DNA from: Bacteroidota bacterium
Lineage (GTDB): Bacteria > Bacteroidota > Bacteroidia > Cytophagales > Cyclobacteriaceae
Assembly: GCA_003242315.1 (NCBI GenBank)
Contig: QGUY01000033.1
Location: 1-21,077, forward strand
Direction of reading: 5' to 3'
DNA: 21,077 bases
A model generated the notes under the pieces. That model worked only from the letters and a program-made list of their open reading frames with translations, was not told the DNA's origin and made no database searches. This document shows positions 7,712 through 15,529 of this stretch, in pieces. The position numbers and the translations under genes were made by a program. Position 1 is the first letter of the stretch; each line of letters begins with the position of its first letter.

Positions 7712-7740
7712 CGCATCACTCCAAACCTGCTCTTCCATCG

Positions 7741-7760
7741 ACACCCGGGACACCGGGTGT
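7741..7760 (+). terminator. Hairpin after ferritin, probable terminator
   Basis: A perfect inverted repeat ACACCCGG/CCGGGTGT with a 4-nt loop (GACA), 30 bp after the ferritin stop. The following bases (tcgcatttcc) give only a short, interrupted T tract, so termination strength is uncertain. Confidence 0.5.
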
Positions 7761-7872
7761 TCGCATTTCCAAGCCATTCGTCCGGCAATGAACTCCCTCG
7801 CCCGGATTTGCATTGTTTGCCTTGTATAATATTGCGTACTAGTAAAGAGTTATCTTGTACAAAGGGCGGACT

Positions 7873-10389
7873 ATGTGGAGATTCATCCTCGTTCTGATTG
7901 TCGGTGTGGCGGCACTCGGGAGCGTTAATGCTCAGGATCCGGGACGTGTTCCTCCTCCCCGTCCGCTCCAGGATACGATCGTCCAGGTCGACATTGTCAT
8001 CGACACTGTCGTGCTTGAACAGGAGACGCCGTCGTCGGTGCCACTGGGCAACGAGCCCGTTTCCGGCCCCCGCTCCTACCGGCGCGTCATAAAATCTGAC
8101 GCCATCACGCGCAGGGGTCTGTTCACCATTCACAAGGTTGAAGACAAATACTACTTTGAGATCGCCGACAGTCTGCTCGGCCGCGATATGCTGGTGGTGA
8201 CCCGTATTGCCCGCGGTGCCGCCGGTGTTCGTCCCGGACACTCGGGGTATGCCGGAGACCAGATCGGCTCTACCGTCATCCGGTTCGAGAAGGGACCTGA
8301 CGACAACCTCTTTCTCAGACGCGTTTCCTTTGGCGACTATGTTGGGGACAGTACCAATTCACTCTTTGACGCCGTCATACGTTCCAACCTTCAACCGCTC
8401 GCCGCATCGTTTGGCATCAGCGCGTACACACCGGACCGCACAGGTAGCGTGATCGAGGTTACGAACTACATCAACGGCGACAACGACGTACTCTTCTTCT
8501 CACCCGGTGTGAAACAGCAGATGAGGGTTGGGCGCATGCTTCCCAACATGTGCTACATCAAAGACATTCAGCCTTATCCCCTCAACGTTGAAATACGCAC
8601 CATTAAAACATATGAGCGCGAAGGGGGCGGCGCTTCGGGCAACGCGTTCACCTGGGAAATCAATACATCGATCATGGTATTGCCCAAGGTTCCCATGCAA
8701 AAGCGCTTTGCCGATCGACGCGTAGGGTACTTCACAGAACGCTATACCGACTACAGCACCAACCCGCAAGGCGTGGAAGTTGTTAGCTACGTGAAGCGGT
8801 GGCGATTGGAACCGAGACCGGAAGACCTCCAACGATACTTTCGCGGTGAACTTGTCGAACCTGCCAAACCGATCGTCTTCTACATCGATCCCGCCACTCC
8901 GCGAAAGTGGGTGCCGTATATCATCCAGGGTGTGAACGACTGGCAAAAAGCGTTCGAAGCGGCGGGCTTCAAGAATGCCATCATGGCCCGTGAAATCCCG
9001 GACAAGACCGAAGACCCCAATTTCAACATTGAAGATTCCCGCCATTCGATGATCGTGTACAAACCTTCCGAATGGACGAATGCCACCGGACACATTATTA
9101 CCGACCCAAGAAGCGGTGAGATCATTGCTGCGCAAGTAAACTTCTATCACAACATCATGTCCATGCTCCGGACGTGGTACATGGTACAATGTGGCGCTAC
9201 TGATCCTCGCGCGCAGCGAATGCAATTCGATGACGCGCTTATGGGACGACTCATCCGCTCCGTGGTTAGCCATGAGACCGGCCACGCGCTCGGCCTGCTG
9301 CACAATTTCGGAGCAAGCTCATCGGTCCCGGTAGAACGCTTGCGAGACCGAGCGTGGCTTGAGGAACACGGAATATGTCCCTCAATTATGGACTACGCCC
9401 GCTTTAACTACGTGGCACAGCCGCAGGATTCCGTTGGTATCGAGGGACTCGTAGCGCGTATCGGCGAGTACGACAAGTGGGCCATCGAGTGGGGATACCG
9501 ACTCCTTCCCTTGTCTCCGCTGGATGATCCGAAGCAGTACCTGAGTTCATGGACGAACACGCGCCTCCAGGATCCCCAACTCTGGTACGGATCGGAATTC
9601 TCTCCCGGCGATCCGCGCAGCCAGACAGAAGATCTGGGCGACAACGCTATGCGCGCATCCCAATACGGAATGAAAAATCTGCAGAAGGTCGTACCCAACC
9701 TGATTCAATGGACATATCAGGATGGCGCCGACTACGGTGGCCTTGCTGAAGTGTACGGCGGCGTAACAGAACAGTACGGAAATTACCTGCGACACGTCAT
9801 GCGATATGTGGGCGGAACGTACCAGACGTTAAAGACCTACAATCAGAAAGGCGCGGTTTATCGGCCAGTGCCGGCCCACCTGCAACGCAACGCCATTCAT
9901 TTTCTCGATGAATATCTGTTTACCACGCCCACGTGGCTCCTCGACTCTGTCGTCCTCGCGCGCGTCGGACGCTCTCCCCTGCAGGTCATCGAAAGATTTC
10001 AAAACCAGGTACTCTCCAACCTGCTTAGTCCGTCTTCGCTGCGCGAACTCGTCAATGCGGAGTCGATGCACGGCATGAGAACCTATAGTCTGTCCAGTTT
10101 CTATTACGACATGGATCGCTTTATCATGCGTGAGGTAAGAACGTATGAGCCCGTCGACATCTTTCGTCGTTCGCTGCAACGCAACTATGTCGACAGACTG
10201 CTTCGCCTGATAGAGCCATCCTCCTCTCCGGCAAGAAGCTACAACGATATCGTGCCCGAAACACTCGCACAACTCAGGTCGCTTCGCGATCGGTTACCCA
10301 AAGCCATCCGGAAAGTTGATGACGTGCCAACGCGCAATCACTTCCAGTACATTCTGGATCAGTTGAACGAAGCGCTACCACCGAAATGA
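7873..10389 (+). CDS. Secreted zinc-dependent metalloprotease (DUF5117/DUF5118 zincin)
   Basis: A predicted exported 838-residue protease. The ATG at 7873 is chosen over an in-frame TTG at 7855 because it gives a clean signal peptide (MWRFILVLIVGVAALG, cleaved after VNA/QDP). A Pro-rich stretch follows (RVPPPRPL). The N-terminal half matches the DUF5118/DUF5117 pattern (DAITRRGLFTIHKVEDKYYF, then LLGRDMLVVTRIARG). The catalytic motif HETGHALGLLH (from His467, bases 9271-9303) is an extended HExxHxxGxxH zinc site as in metzincins, with SIMDYARFNYVAQ downstream as a Met-turn candidate. The C-terminal 300 residues resemble the usual end of this family. Substrate is unknown. It stands alone after the ferritin hairpin; I see no convincing promoter, the best being a poorly spaced TTTG/TAATATTG pair at 7807-7834. 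Confidence 0.92.
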   Translation: MWRFILVLIVGVAALGSVNAQDPGRVPPPRPLQDTIVQVDIVIDTVVLEQETPSSVPLGNEPVSGPRSYRRVIKSDAITRRGLFTIHKVEDKYYFEIADSLLGRDMLVVTRIARGAAGVRPGHSGYAGDQIGSTVIRFEKGPDDNLFLRRVSFGDYVGDSTNSLFDAVIRSNLQPLAASFGISAYTPDRTGSVIEVTNYINGDNDVLFFSPGVKQQMRVGRMLPNMCYIKDIQPYPLNVEIRTIKTYEREGGGASGNAFTWEINTSIMVLPKVPMQKRFADRRVGYFTERYTDYSTNPQGVEVVSYVKRWRLEPRPEDLQRYFRGELVEPAKPIVFYIDPATPRKWVPYIIQGVNDWQKAFEAAGFKNAIMAREIPDKTEDPNFNIEDSRHSMIVYKPSEWTNATGHIITDPRSGEIIAAQVNFYHNIMSMLRTWYMVQCGATDPRAQRMQFDDALMGRLIRSVVSHETGHALGLLHNFGASSSVPVERLRDRAWLEEHGICPSIMDYARFNYVAQPQDSVGIEGLVARIGEYDKWAIEWGYRLLPLSPLDDPKQYLSSWTNTRLQDPQLWYGSEFSPGDPRSQTEDLGDNAMRASQYGMKNLQKVVPNLIQWTYQDGADYGGLAEVYGGVTEQYGNYLRHVMRYVGGTYQTLKTYNQKGAVYRPVPAHLQRNAIHFLDEYLFTTPTWLLDSVVLARVGRSPLQVIERFQNQVLSNLLSPSSLRELVNAESMHGMRTYSLSSFYYDMDRFIMREVRTYEPVDIFRRSLQRNYVDRLLRLIEPSSSPARSYNDIVPETLAQLRSLRDRLPKAIRKVDDVPTRNHFQYILDQLNEALPPK

Positions 10390-10401
10390 GCTCTACTTCA
10401 C

Positions 10402-10416
10402 CACAGAATCTCTGTG
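10402..10416. terminator. Small hairpin between convergent genes
   Basis: CACAGA-ATC-TCTGTG forms a 6-bp stem with a 3-nt loop in the 43-bp gap between the protease and the Nudix gene, which converge. No strong T tract on either side, so a terminator role is only possible. Confidence 0.3.
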
Positions 10417-10432
10417 ACGAATTCTTATTGCC

Positions 10433-11080
10433 CTAATGACCGCGCAGCAGCAACCGGAATTCATTCAATATCATCGCTGTCGCGCCCCACACGACTTCCT
10501 TTTGTACTTCAAAGTGAGGCGCAAGCAATGACAGCCTGGCACCCGAGATCACTTCGCGTTTTGTGATCTCCTGTTGCTGACGAAGCTGCGATACAGAACC
10601 CAGCAACACATGGTCCACCTCGTGGGGATCAGGAACGAACTCCGGCACTCCTTCATAGATGCCTACAATAGGCGTAATGTATATGTTGCTAACCAGTACA
10701 TTGAAGCTTGTGAGCTGTCCCACCGCAGTCACTTTGTGGCCGACAATGCCAATCTCCTCCTCTCCTTCCCTCAGCGCAGTTTGCAAAGCCGTCTCACCGG
10801 GCTCAGCCTTTCCCCCTGGAAGGCTCACCTGTCCGCCATGAACTCCTGCGTATGCCGGGCGCTTGATCAACGGAAAGTAAATGCCTCCATTCTCCTCGAA
10901 GAGTAACAACAACACGCTACCCTGACGGGGTGGTGTGGCAAACTTGTACCGTGCCTGGATCTCATCTCTTGATGCGGGAAACATGGCCTCGTGCGCTGTG
11001 ATGCCCGGCAAGGGCTGTTGCAGGCGTTCCTGAAGGTATCGCGCCAGATCCGAAAGGTTCAGCTCACCAGCGAGTGTCAT
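10433..11080 (-). CDS. Nudix hydrolase, CoA pyrophosphatase type (NudL/UPF0035-like)
   Basis: A 215-residue Nudix hydrolase. The Nudix box is intact (GKAEPGETALQTALREGEEE, then IGI), fitting Gx5Ex7REUxEExGU except that Gly replaces the aliphatic residue after RE. Just before it, IKRPAYAGVHGGQVSLPGG matches the extra UPF0035 signature of the CoA-pyrophosphatase subgroup, which hydrolyses CoA or acyl-CoA to 4'-phosphopantetheine and 3',5'-ADP. It is probably cytosolic. The ATG lies 7 nt after the stop of the TPR gene, so the two are cotranscribed. Substrate assignment rests on motif only. Confidence 0.85.
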   Translation of the reverse strand: MTLAGELNLSDLARYLQERLQQPLPGITAHEAMFPASRDEIQARYKFATPPRQGSVLLLLFEENGGIYFPLIKRPAYAGVHGGQVSLPGGKAEPGETALQTALREGEEEIGIVGHKVTAVGQLTSFNVLVSNIYITPIVGIYEGVPEFVPDPHEVDHVLLGSVSQLRQQQEITKREVISGARLSLLAPHFEVQKEVVWGATAMILNEFRLLLRGH

Positions 11081-11087
11081 GTGATTA

Positions 11088-12041
11088 TCAACCCTTCTTT
11101 TCCCGAGCCAGTTCCAGGTAACGCTTCGCCTCTTTTACGGTAGAGTCCATCTCGACAGCACGTTCCAGCAGCCGCACCGCGTTGGCGAAGTCGCCGGACT
11201 GATAGTAATAAATACCTTTGTTACGATAGGCCCATGCGTTCCTGGGGTCGCCGACGATACTCTTATCGATGTCTTCCAGAGCCTCCGGAAGCCGCCCCAT
11301 CTTGAGCAACAGATAGCCACGGTTATTGAGGAAGTAAGGATCTCCCGGGCGAAGTGTGAGTGCCTTTCCGATGTAATCCATCGCCCGATCATATTGCCCT
11401 TCATCCATACTGATCAGCGCAAGCGTGTTATAAGCATTCGGTTCATTGGGAGCAAGGCTCACAGCCGTTTCCGTGACGACGCGAGCGGAATCCAGCTTGC
11501 CTTCGTTATAGAGGACGGTACCCAAATTCACCCAGGCTTCGGCATCCTCACTATCTTTTTCCAGGAGACTTAAGAATTCACGCTTTGCCTTGTTGTACTC
11601 CCGGCTTGATGTGTATATGAGTCCCCTGAGGTGTGGGATTACAGTGGTATCGGGCTTGAGCGTTTCGGCTTTGGCGAGATCGTTGAGCGCCTGTGACCAG
11701 TCGCCCAGCTGATATCCGACATTTGCGCGGTTAAGAAGCGCATCCACAAAATCCGGACGGCACATCAGGGCGTGCGAATAGCTTTCCATGGCTTCCGCAT
11801 GGCTCCCGCGATTGAACTGAAGCGTTCCGAGGTTGTTCCAGGCATCGGCAAAACAGCTGTCGAGCGCCAGCGCCTCCCGAAAAAACCGCTCCGCCTGTTC
11901 CAGACTGTTACGCCTGACCATCTCATTACCTCGCATCAGAAACCGCTGCACCCGCACCTCACGACTCTCCTGGCAAGCAACCGTTAGCCCCGCCAACGCA
12001 GTCGTAGCAAGAGCGTACAGAAAAACATAGAAATACCTCAT
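11088..12041 (-). CDS. TPR-repeat lipoprotein
   Basis: A 317-residue lipoprotein. The open frame extends to 12164, but the start at 12041 is chosen because it yields a compact lipoprotein signal (MRYFYVFLYALATTALAGL, then TVAC) and because a perfect Bacteroidota -7 box (TAAATTTG) lies at 12059-12066, putting the transcription start near 12053. The longer version would also run across the his leader peptide gene on the other strand. The body is about eight tetratricopeptide repeats (for example AWNNLGTLQFNRGSHAEAM and AWVNLGTVLYNEGKLDSA) to the C-terminus, making it a protein-protein interaction scaffold with no visible catalytic domain. It is the upstream partner of the Nudix gene; the pair's shared purpose is unclear. 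An ATG at 12053 is a second possible start. Confidence 0.85.
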   Translation of the reverse strand: MRYFYVFLYALATTALAGLTVACQESREVRVQRFLMRGNEMVRRNSLEQAERFFREALALDSCFADAWNNLGTLQFNRGSHAEAMESYSHALMCRPDFVDALLNRANVGYQLGDWSQALNDLAKAETLKPDTTVIPHLRGLIYTSSREYNKAKREFLSLLEKDSEDAEAWVNLGTVLYNEGKLDSARVVTETAVSLAPNEPNAYNTLALISMDEGQYDRAMDYIGKALTLRPGDPYFLNNRGYLLLKMGRLPEALEDIDKSIVGDPRNAWAYRNKGIYYYQSGDFANAVRLLERAVEMDSTVKEAKRYLELAREKKG

Positions 12042-12058
12042 CCATAAAGCCATAGAGC

Positions 12059-12066
12059 CAAATTTA
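12059..12066 (-). promoter_or_regulatory. Candidate -7 box of the TPR/Nudix operon
   Basis: On the minus strand TAAATTTG matches TAnnTTTG exactly. No clear TTTG lies 19-20 nt upstream, so only the downstream element is convincing. It decides the start choice of the TPR gene. Confidence 0.4.
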
Positions 12067-12098
12067 TCATTAAATGCGGTAGAAAAGGGACCCAACAT

Positions 12099-12129
12099 TT
12101 TGATTTTACCCGCTGACTTCATTACTTCG
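12099..12129 (+). promoter_or_regulatory. Candidate promoter of the histidine operon
   Basis: TTTG (12099-12102), a 20-nt spacer, then TACTTCG (12123-12129), a one-mismatch version of the TAnnTTG form seen at the ferritin promoter. Transcription would start near 12136, about 10 nt before the leader peptide ATG, as expected for an attenuator leader. It is divergent from the TPR gene. Confidence 0.35.
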
Positions 12130-12144
12130 CAGTGCGAAAATCTT

Positions 12145-12207
12145 ATGAAAGTAACGTTCAGCACCAGCTTGCATCACCACCATCATGGATCGACCCACGA
12201 TGCGTGA
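12145..12207 (+). CDS. hisL: Histidine operon leader peptide (20 aa, five consecutive His)
   Basis: A short ORF starting ATG AAA GTA and ending at TGA 12205-12207. It encodes MKVTFSTSL, five His in a row (12172-12186, codons CAT CAC CAC CAT CAT), then GSTHDA with a sixth His at 12196. Six of 20 codons are His, directly before hisG, and a strong terminator lies 33 nt beyond the stop. This is the arrangement of his attenuation leaders: scarce charged tRNA-His stalls the ribosome on the His run and changes folding of the following RNA. There is no clear Shine-Dalgarno (gaaaatctt precedes the ATG), which is normal for Bacteroidota. Identification is from sequence and position; translation is not proven. 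Confidence 0.88.
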   Translation: MKVTFSTSLHHHHHGSTHDA

Positions 12208-12253
12208 CTAGCTGTTTGCTGACTGAAACCTATAGGAACAAAAGGCTTGTCAC
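12204..12253 (+). promoter_or_regulatory. Antiterminator pairing of the his attenuator
   Basis: GTGACTAGC (12204-12212), which includes the leader stop codon, can pair with GCTTGTCAC (12245-12253), the 5' arm of the terminator, at 8 of 9 positions. The pairing can extend by TGTT (12213-12216) with AACA (12237-12240) across a 4-nt bulge. A ribosome stalled in the His run leaves 12204-12216 free, so this pairing forms and transcription continues. A ribosome at the stop codon covers it, so the terminator forms. Confidence 0.65.
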
Positions 12254-12272
12254 GTTGTGACAGGCCTTTTTT
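12240..12272 (+). terminator. his attenuator terminator
   Basis: A 14-bp stem, AAAAGGCTTGTCAC (12240-12253) with GTGACAGGCCTTTT (12257-12270), containing one U-G wobble and a 3-nt loop (GTT), followed by T residues to 12272. It is a strong intrinsic terminator sitting 25 nt before the hisG ATG, between leader peptide and operon, so it must be bypassed for his expression. Confidence 0.88.
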
Positions 12273-12297
12273 GTTGACCCCTAACGACCATATTAAA

Positions 12298-13158
12298 ATG
12301 ACCACAGTACTCAGGATCGCCATTCAGAAATCAGGACGCCTTCAGCAGGGCTCGCTGGACCTGCTGAAAGAAAGTGGCCTCTCATTTAGCAACGGGAAAG
12401 ATCAGCTCAAGGCACCCGCACAAAACTTTCCCGCGGAAGTATTGTTTCTGCGCGACGACGACATCCCGCAGTATGTAGAGGACCGCGTCGCCGATGCAGG
12501 AATCGTTGGAGAAAATATCGTCGCGGAAAAGAAGAAAAAGATAAACATCATCAAGCGTCTTGACTTCGCCCGTTGCCGTCTGTCACTGGCTATTCCGCGA
12601 GGCGAACAATACAACGGACTCGAGTGGTTCAATGGCAAAAACATCGCTACATCATACCCTAACATTGTCACCGACTTTCTGAAAGAGCGAGGCATTAACG
12701 CAGGCATTCACGAAATCAGCGGATCAGTAGAGATTGCTCCGGGTATAGGACTTGCAGAGGCCGTGTGTGACCTGGTAAGCAGTGGGAGCACGCTGCTCAG
12801 CAATGGTCTTCGCGAAGTGGAGGTTGTCATGCAATCGGAAGCCGTTCTCGTTGCAAATCCTGACCTGTCGCCCGAGAAAAGCGAGATACTGGACAAGCTA
12901 TTATTCCGCATCACCGCGGTAATGAAGGCAAAGAACAGCAAATACATTCTTCTAAACTGTCCTAACGAAGCCATTGAAAGAATTACGAAGATTATCCCAG
13001 GGATGAAAAGTCCAACGGTAATGCCGCTGAGTCGCGAAGGTTGGAGCTCACTGCACTCCGTCGTCGACGAGAATGACTTTTGGAATCGCATCGATCAGCT
13101 ACGCGAGTCCGGTGCCGAAGGCATCCTCGTAATTCCAATAGAAAAGATGATTGTCTGA
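12298..13158 (+). CDS. hisG: ATP phosphoribosyltransferase, long form
   Basis: This enzyme catalyses the first committed step of histidine synthesis, ATP + PRPP to phosphoribosyl-ATP. At 286 residues it is the long form with a C-terminal regulatory (ACT-like) domain for histidine feedback (about residues 215-286, from about LLFRITAVMKAKNSKYILLN on), so no HisZ is needed. The family signature is the segment HEISGSVEIAPGIGLAEAV followed by CDLVSSGSTL. The ATG at 12298 begins MTTVLRIAIQKSGRL, the typical N-terminus; an in-frame TTG at 12247 lies inside the attenuator hairpin and is rejected. It is the first structural gene of the operon, 8 nt before hisD. Confidence 0.96.
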   Translation: MTTVLRIAIQKSGRLQQGSLDLLKESGLSFSNGKDQLKAPAQNFPAEVLFLRDDDIPQYVEDRVADAGIVGENIVAEKKKKINIIKRLDFARCRLSLAIPRGEQYNGLEWFNGKNIATSYPNIVTDFLKERGINAGIHEISGSVEIAPGIGLAEAVCDLVSSGSTLLSNGLREVEVVMQSEAVLVANPDLSPEKSEILDKLLFRITAVMKAKNSKYILLNCPNEAIERITKIIPGMKSPTVMPLSREGWSSLHSVVDENDFWNRIDQLRESGAEGILVIPIEKMIV

Positions 13159-13166
13159 GCGTGGTC

Positions 13167-14456
13167 ATGAAAGTAATCTACAACCCACAACCGGATACGT
13201 GGAAAGCCTTGTGCGCACGTCCACAGATCGACCAGGAAGTTCTTGATCCGGCCATTCGTCGCATTCTCAGCGACGTGCGGTCAAAAGGTGATCAGGCACT
13301 CAAAGATCTGACGTTGGAATTTGATGGTGTTCGTCTTCCATCCCTTGCCGTCACCGACGCAGAGATGGTATCGGCTATCATGACGCTGGACGACAACCTC
13401 AAGGTGGCCATGCAGACAGCCGCGAAAAACATCGAAACCTTTCACGCGAGTCAGCATCAGGAGAGCAAGGTTATTGAAACAATGCGGGGCGTAAGGTGCT
13501 GGCGTAAGGCGGTACCGATCGACAGGGTCGGGATATACATTCCAGGCGGTTCAGCTCCTTTATTCTCTACCGTACTTATGCTTGGTATCCCGGCGCGTCT
13601 TGCAGGCTGTGGTGACGTTATCCTGTGCACACCACCCGACAAGCAAGGAAACGTTAACCCGGCGATTCTCTATGCAGCCAGTCTGGCCAGCATCAGCAAG
13701 GTGTTCAAAGTAGGCGGCGCGCAAGCTATCGCAGCCATGGCTTACGGCACGGAATCGATTCCGCAGGTATACAAAATATTCGGTCCCGGTAACCAGTTCG
13801 TTACGCGTGCAAAGCAGCTGGTGAGCGAGGAGGGCATTGCCATTGACATGCCAGCCGGACCGTCGGAGGTGCTGGTCATTGCCGACGCCGCAGCAAACAC
13901 TGCGTTCGTTGCGGCCGACTTGTTGTCGCAGGCGGAGCACGGGGCCGACAGCCAGGTCATGCTTGTTGCGTTAAGCAATGTGAACATTGAAGCGATACAA
14001 GCTGAGGTCAACCGGCAGCTGCAGGATCTGCCGCGTCGGGATATCGCGGCCAAAGCGCTTGAGAATAGCCGTATCGTGGTATTTGACTCCCTCGATGCAG
14101 CGATACAATTCTCCAACGCCTATGCTCCGGAACACCTGATCATTAACACCGTCGAGGCATCGGCAATAGCAGAGCGCGTAATTAATGCCGGATCCGTGTT
14201 TCTCGGAGCCTGGACACCGGAGTCGGCTGGCGACTACGCTTCAGGGACAAACCACACGTTGCCCACAAACGGCTACGCGCGGGCTTTTGCAGGCGTGTCG
14301 TTCGACAGCTTTGTAAAGTACATCACGTTCCAGGAAATTTCTGAAGAGGGAATAAGAGCGATTGGTCCAGTGGTGGAAACCATGGCCGATGCTGAGTCGC
14401 TGCAGGCGCACAAGGCAGCTGTTACAAAACGTCTTGAATATCTGAACAGCAATTGA
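13167..14456 (+). CDS. hisD: Histidinol dehydrogenase
   Basis: This is the last enzyme of the pathway, a zinc- and NAD-dependent oxidation of L-histidinol to L-histidine in two steps. The 429-residue length is normal. Recognisable elements are VPIDRVGIYIPGGSAPLFST, KVGGAQAIAAMAYGT, the zinc-ligand region SQAEHGADSQVML (Gln and His), the catalytic YAPEHL (Glu-His) and the zinc-ligand region SAGDYASGTNHTLPT. The ATG at 13167 is used; the frame extends upstream into hisG but homology begins at MKVIYNPQPDTW. It is 8 nt after hisG and followed closely by hisC. Confidence 0.96.
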   Translation: MKVIYNPQPDTWKALCARPQIDQEVLDPAIRRILSDVRSKGDQALKDLTLEFDGVRLPSLAVTDAEMVSAIMTLDDNLKVAMQTAAKNIETFHASQHQESKVIETMRGVRCWRKAVPIDRVGIYIPGGSAPLFSTVLMLGIPARLAGCGDVILCTPPDKQGNVNPAILYAASLASISKVFKVGGAQAIAAMAYGTESIPQVYKIFGPGNQFVTRAKQLVSEEGIAIDMPAGPSEVLVIADAAANTAFVAADLLSQAEHGADSQVMLVALSNVNIEAIQAEVNRQLQDLPRRDIAAKALENSRIVVFDSLDAAIQFSNAYAPEHLIINTVEASAIAERVINAGSVFLGAWTPESAGDYASGTNHTLPTNGYARAFAGVSFDSFVKYITFQEISEEGIRAIGPVVETMADAESLQAHKAAVTKRLEYLNSN

Positions 14457-14464
14457 TTGAAAGT

Positions 14465-15529
14465 ATGATGAACATCGCTGATCTCGTCCGTCGTAATATC
14501 CGCGAACTCAAACCCTATTCATCGGCGCGTGATGAATTCATCGGCGAAGCCGCGGTATTCCTTGACGCCAACGAGAACCCCTACCCTTCACCGTACAACC
14601 GGTATCCCGATCCGCTGCAAAAGAAACTGAAACAGCGAATCTCCGAGTTGAAGGGTGTACCCATGGAGAATATTTTTCTGGGAAACGGAAGCGATGAAGC
14701 TATTGACCTGATTATCCGTGCATTTTGTGAACCGTCTCAAGACGTCATACTGATCACCGAACCCACATACGGCATGTACGCTGTATGTGCGGATGTAAAT
14801 AACGTCGGTGTCAGACGCGTAACCCTTACAAGCGACTTTCAGCTCGACATTGAAGCGATACGGGCGAACGCAGACCCATCGGTGAAAGCCATATTCCTTT
14901 GCAGTCCAAATAATCCAACCGGCAACCTTCTGGATCTTGATAGTATCCTCCGCCTTGTGCGCGAATTCAGGGGACTTGTTGTCGTAGACGAAGCGTATAT
15001 CGACTTCGCTGCTACTGAAAGCCTTACCCGGTATCTGGACGACAATCCCAATCTAGTAGTACTTCAAACGCTTTCCAAAGCATGGGGTCTTGCCGGTCTG
15101 CGCGTCGGAATGTGCTTTGCTTCTTCATTCATCATAGGCATACTCAATAAGATCAAATACCCGTATAACATCAGTTCGCTCACGCAACAGTATGCTTTGG
15201 AGGCTTTGCAGAACGAGCGACAAAAGGAAGCATGGGTTCGCGAAATTCTGAGCGAGCGCACTGCTGTCACCGCAGCCCTGAAAGAATTGTCGATCGTGCG
15301 TCGCATTTATCCCAGCAACGCCAATTTCATTTTGGTTCAGGTGGAAAACGCACCGTTGGTATACCAGAAGCTGGTGGAGCAAGGCACGATTGTGAGAGAC
15401 AGGTCACGGGTTGTCCTATGCGAAAATTGTCTTCGAATCACTATTGGAACGCCGTCTGAGAATGTCACCCTCATTCGTCAGCTAAGCGAAATCACAACGA
15501 CGGAACTGACAACAAAATCAAACTCATGA
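14465..15529 (+). CDS. hisC: Histidinol-phosphate aminotransferase
   Basis: A PLP-dependent class I/II aminotransferase converting imidazole acetol phosphate and glutamate to histidinol phosphate. It has 354 residues from the ATG at 14465; a second ATG at 14468 is equally possible, and an in-frame TTG at 14453 overlaps the hisD stop. Family features are FLDANENPYPSP, LGNGSDEAIDLIIRAF, SPNNPTGN, VVVDEAYIDFA and the PLP lysine in TLSKAWGLAGLRVGM (about Lys205), with the C-terminal Arg of LRITIGT binding substrate phosphate. Its stop overlaps the hisB start by 4 nt (ATGA), suggesting coupled translation. Confidence 0.95.
   Translation: MMNIADLVRRNIRELKPYSSARDEFIGEAAVFLDANENPYPSPYNRYPDPLQKKLKQRISELKGVPMENIFLGNGSDEAIDLIIRAFCEPSQDVILITEPTYGMYAVCADVNNVGVRRVTLTSDFQLDIEAIRANADPSVKAIFLCSPNNPTGNLLDLDSILRLVREFRGLVVVDEAYIDFAATESLTRYLDDNPNLVVLQTLSKAWGLAGLRVGMCFASSFIIGILNKIKYPYNISSLTQQYALEALQNERQKEAWVREILSERTAVTAALKELSIVRRIYPSNANFILVQVENAPLVYQKLVEQGTIVRDRSRVVLCENCLRITIGTPSENVTLIRQLSEITTTELTTKSNS

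Noticed and set aside
7807..7834. Possible promoter (TTTG / TAATATTG) for the metalloprotease
   Set aside because: Spacing is 16 nt instead of 19-20 and the downstream box has a mismatch; not strong enough to annotate.
7855..7872. TTG start for the metalloprotease
   Set aside because: Adds six residues (MYKGRT) before a signal peptide that is complete from the ATG at 7873.
12229..12236. CCTATAGG palindrome between hisL and the terminator
   Set aside because: Only 8 bp and self-complementary without a loop; explained as spacer between the attenuator arms.
12247..12297. N-terminal extension of hisG from a TTG
   Set aside because: The extra 17 codons lie inside the attenuator hairpin, and the HisG family begins at MTTVLRIAIQKSGRL (ATG 12298).
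13080..13166. N-terminal extension of hisD overlapping hisG
   Set aside because: It is the out-of-frame reading of hisG's end; HisD similarity begins at the ATG at 13167, 8 nt after hisG.
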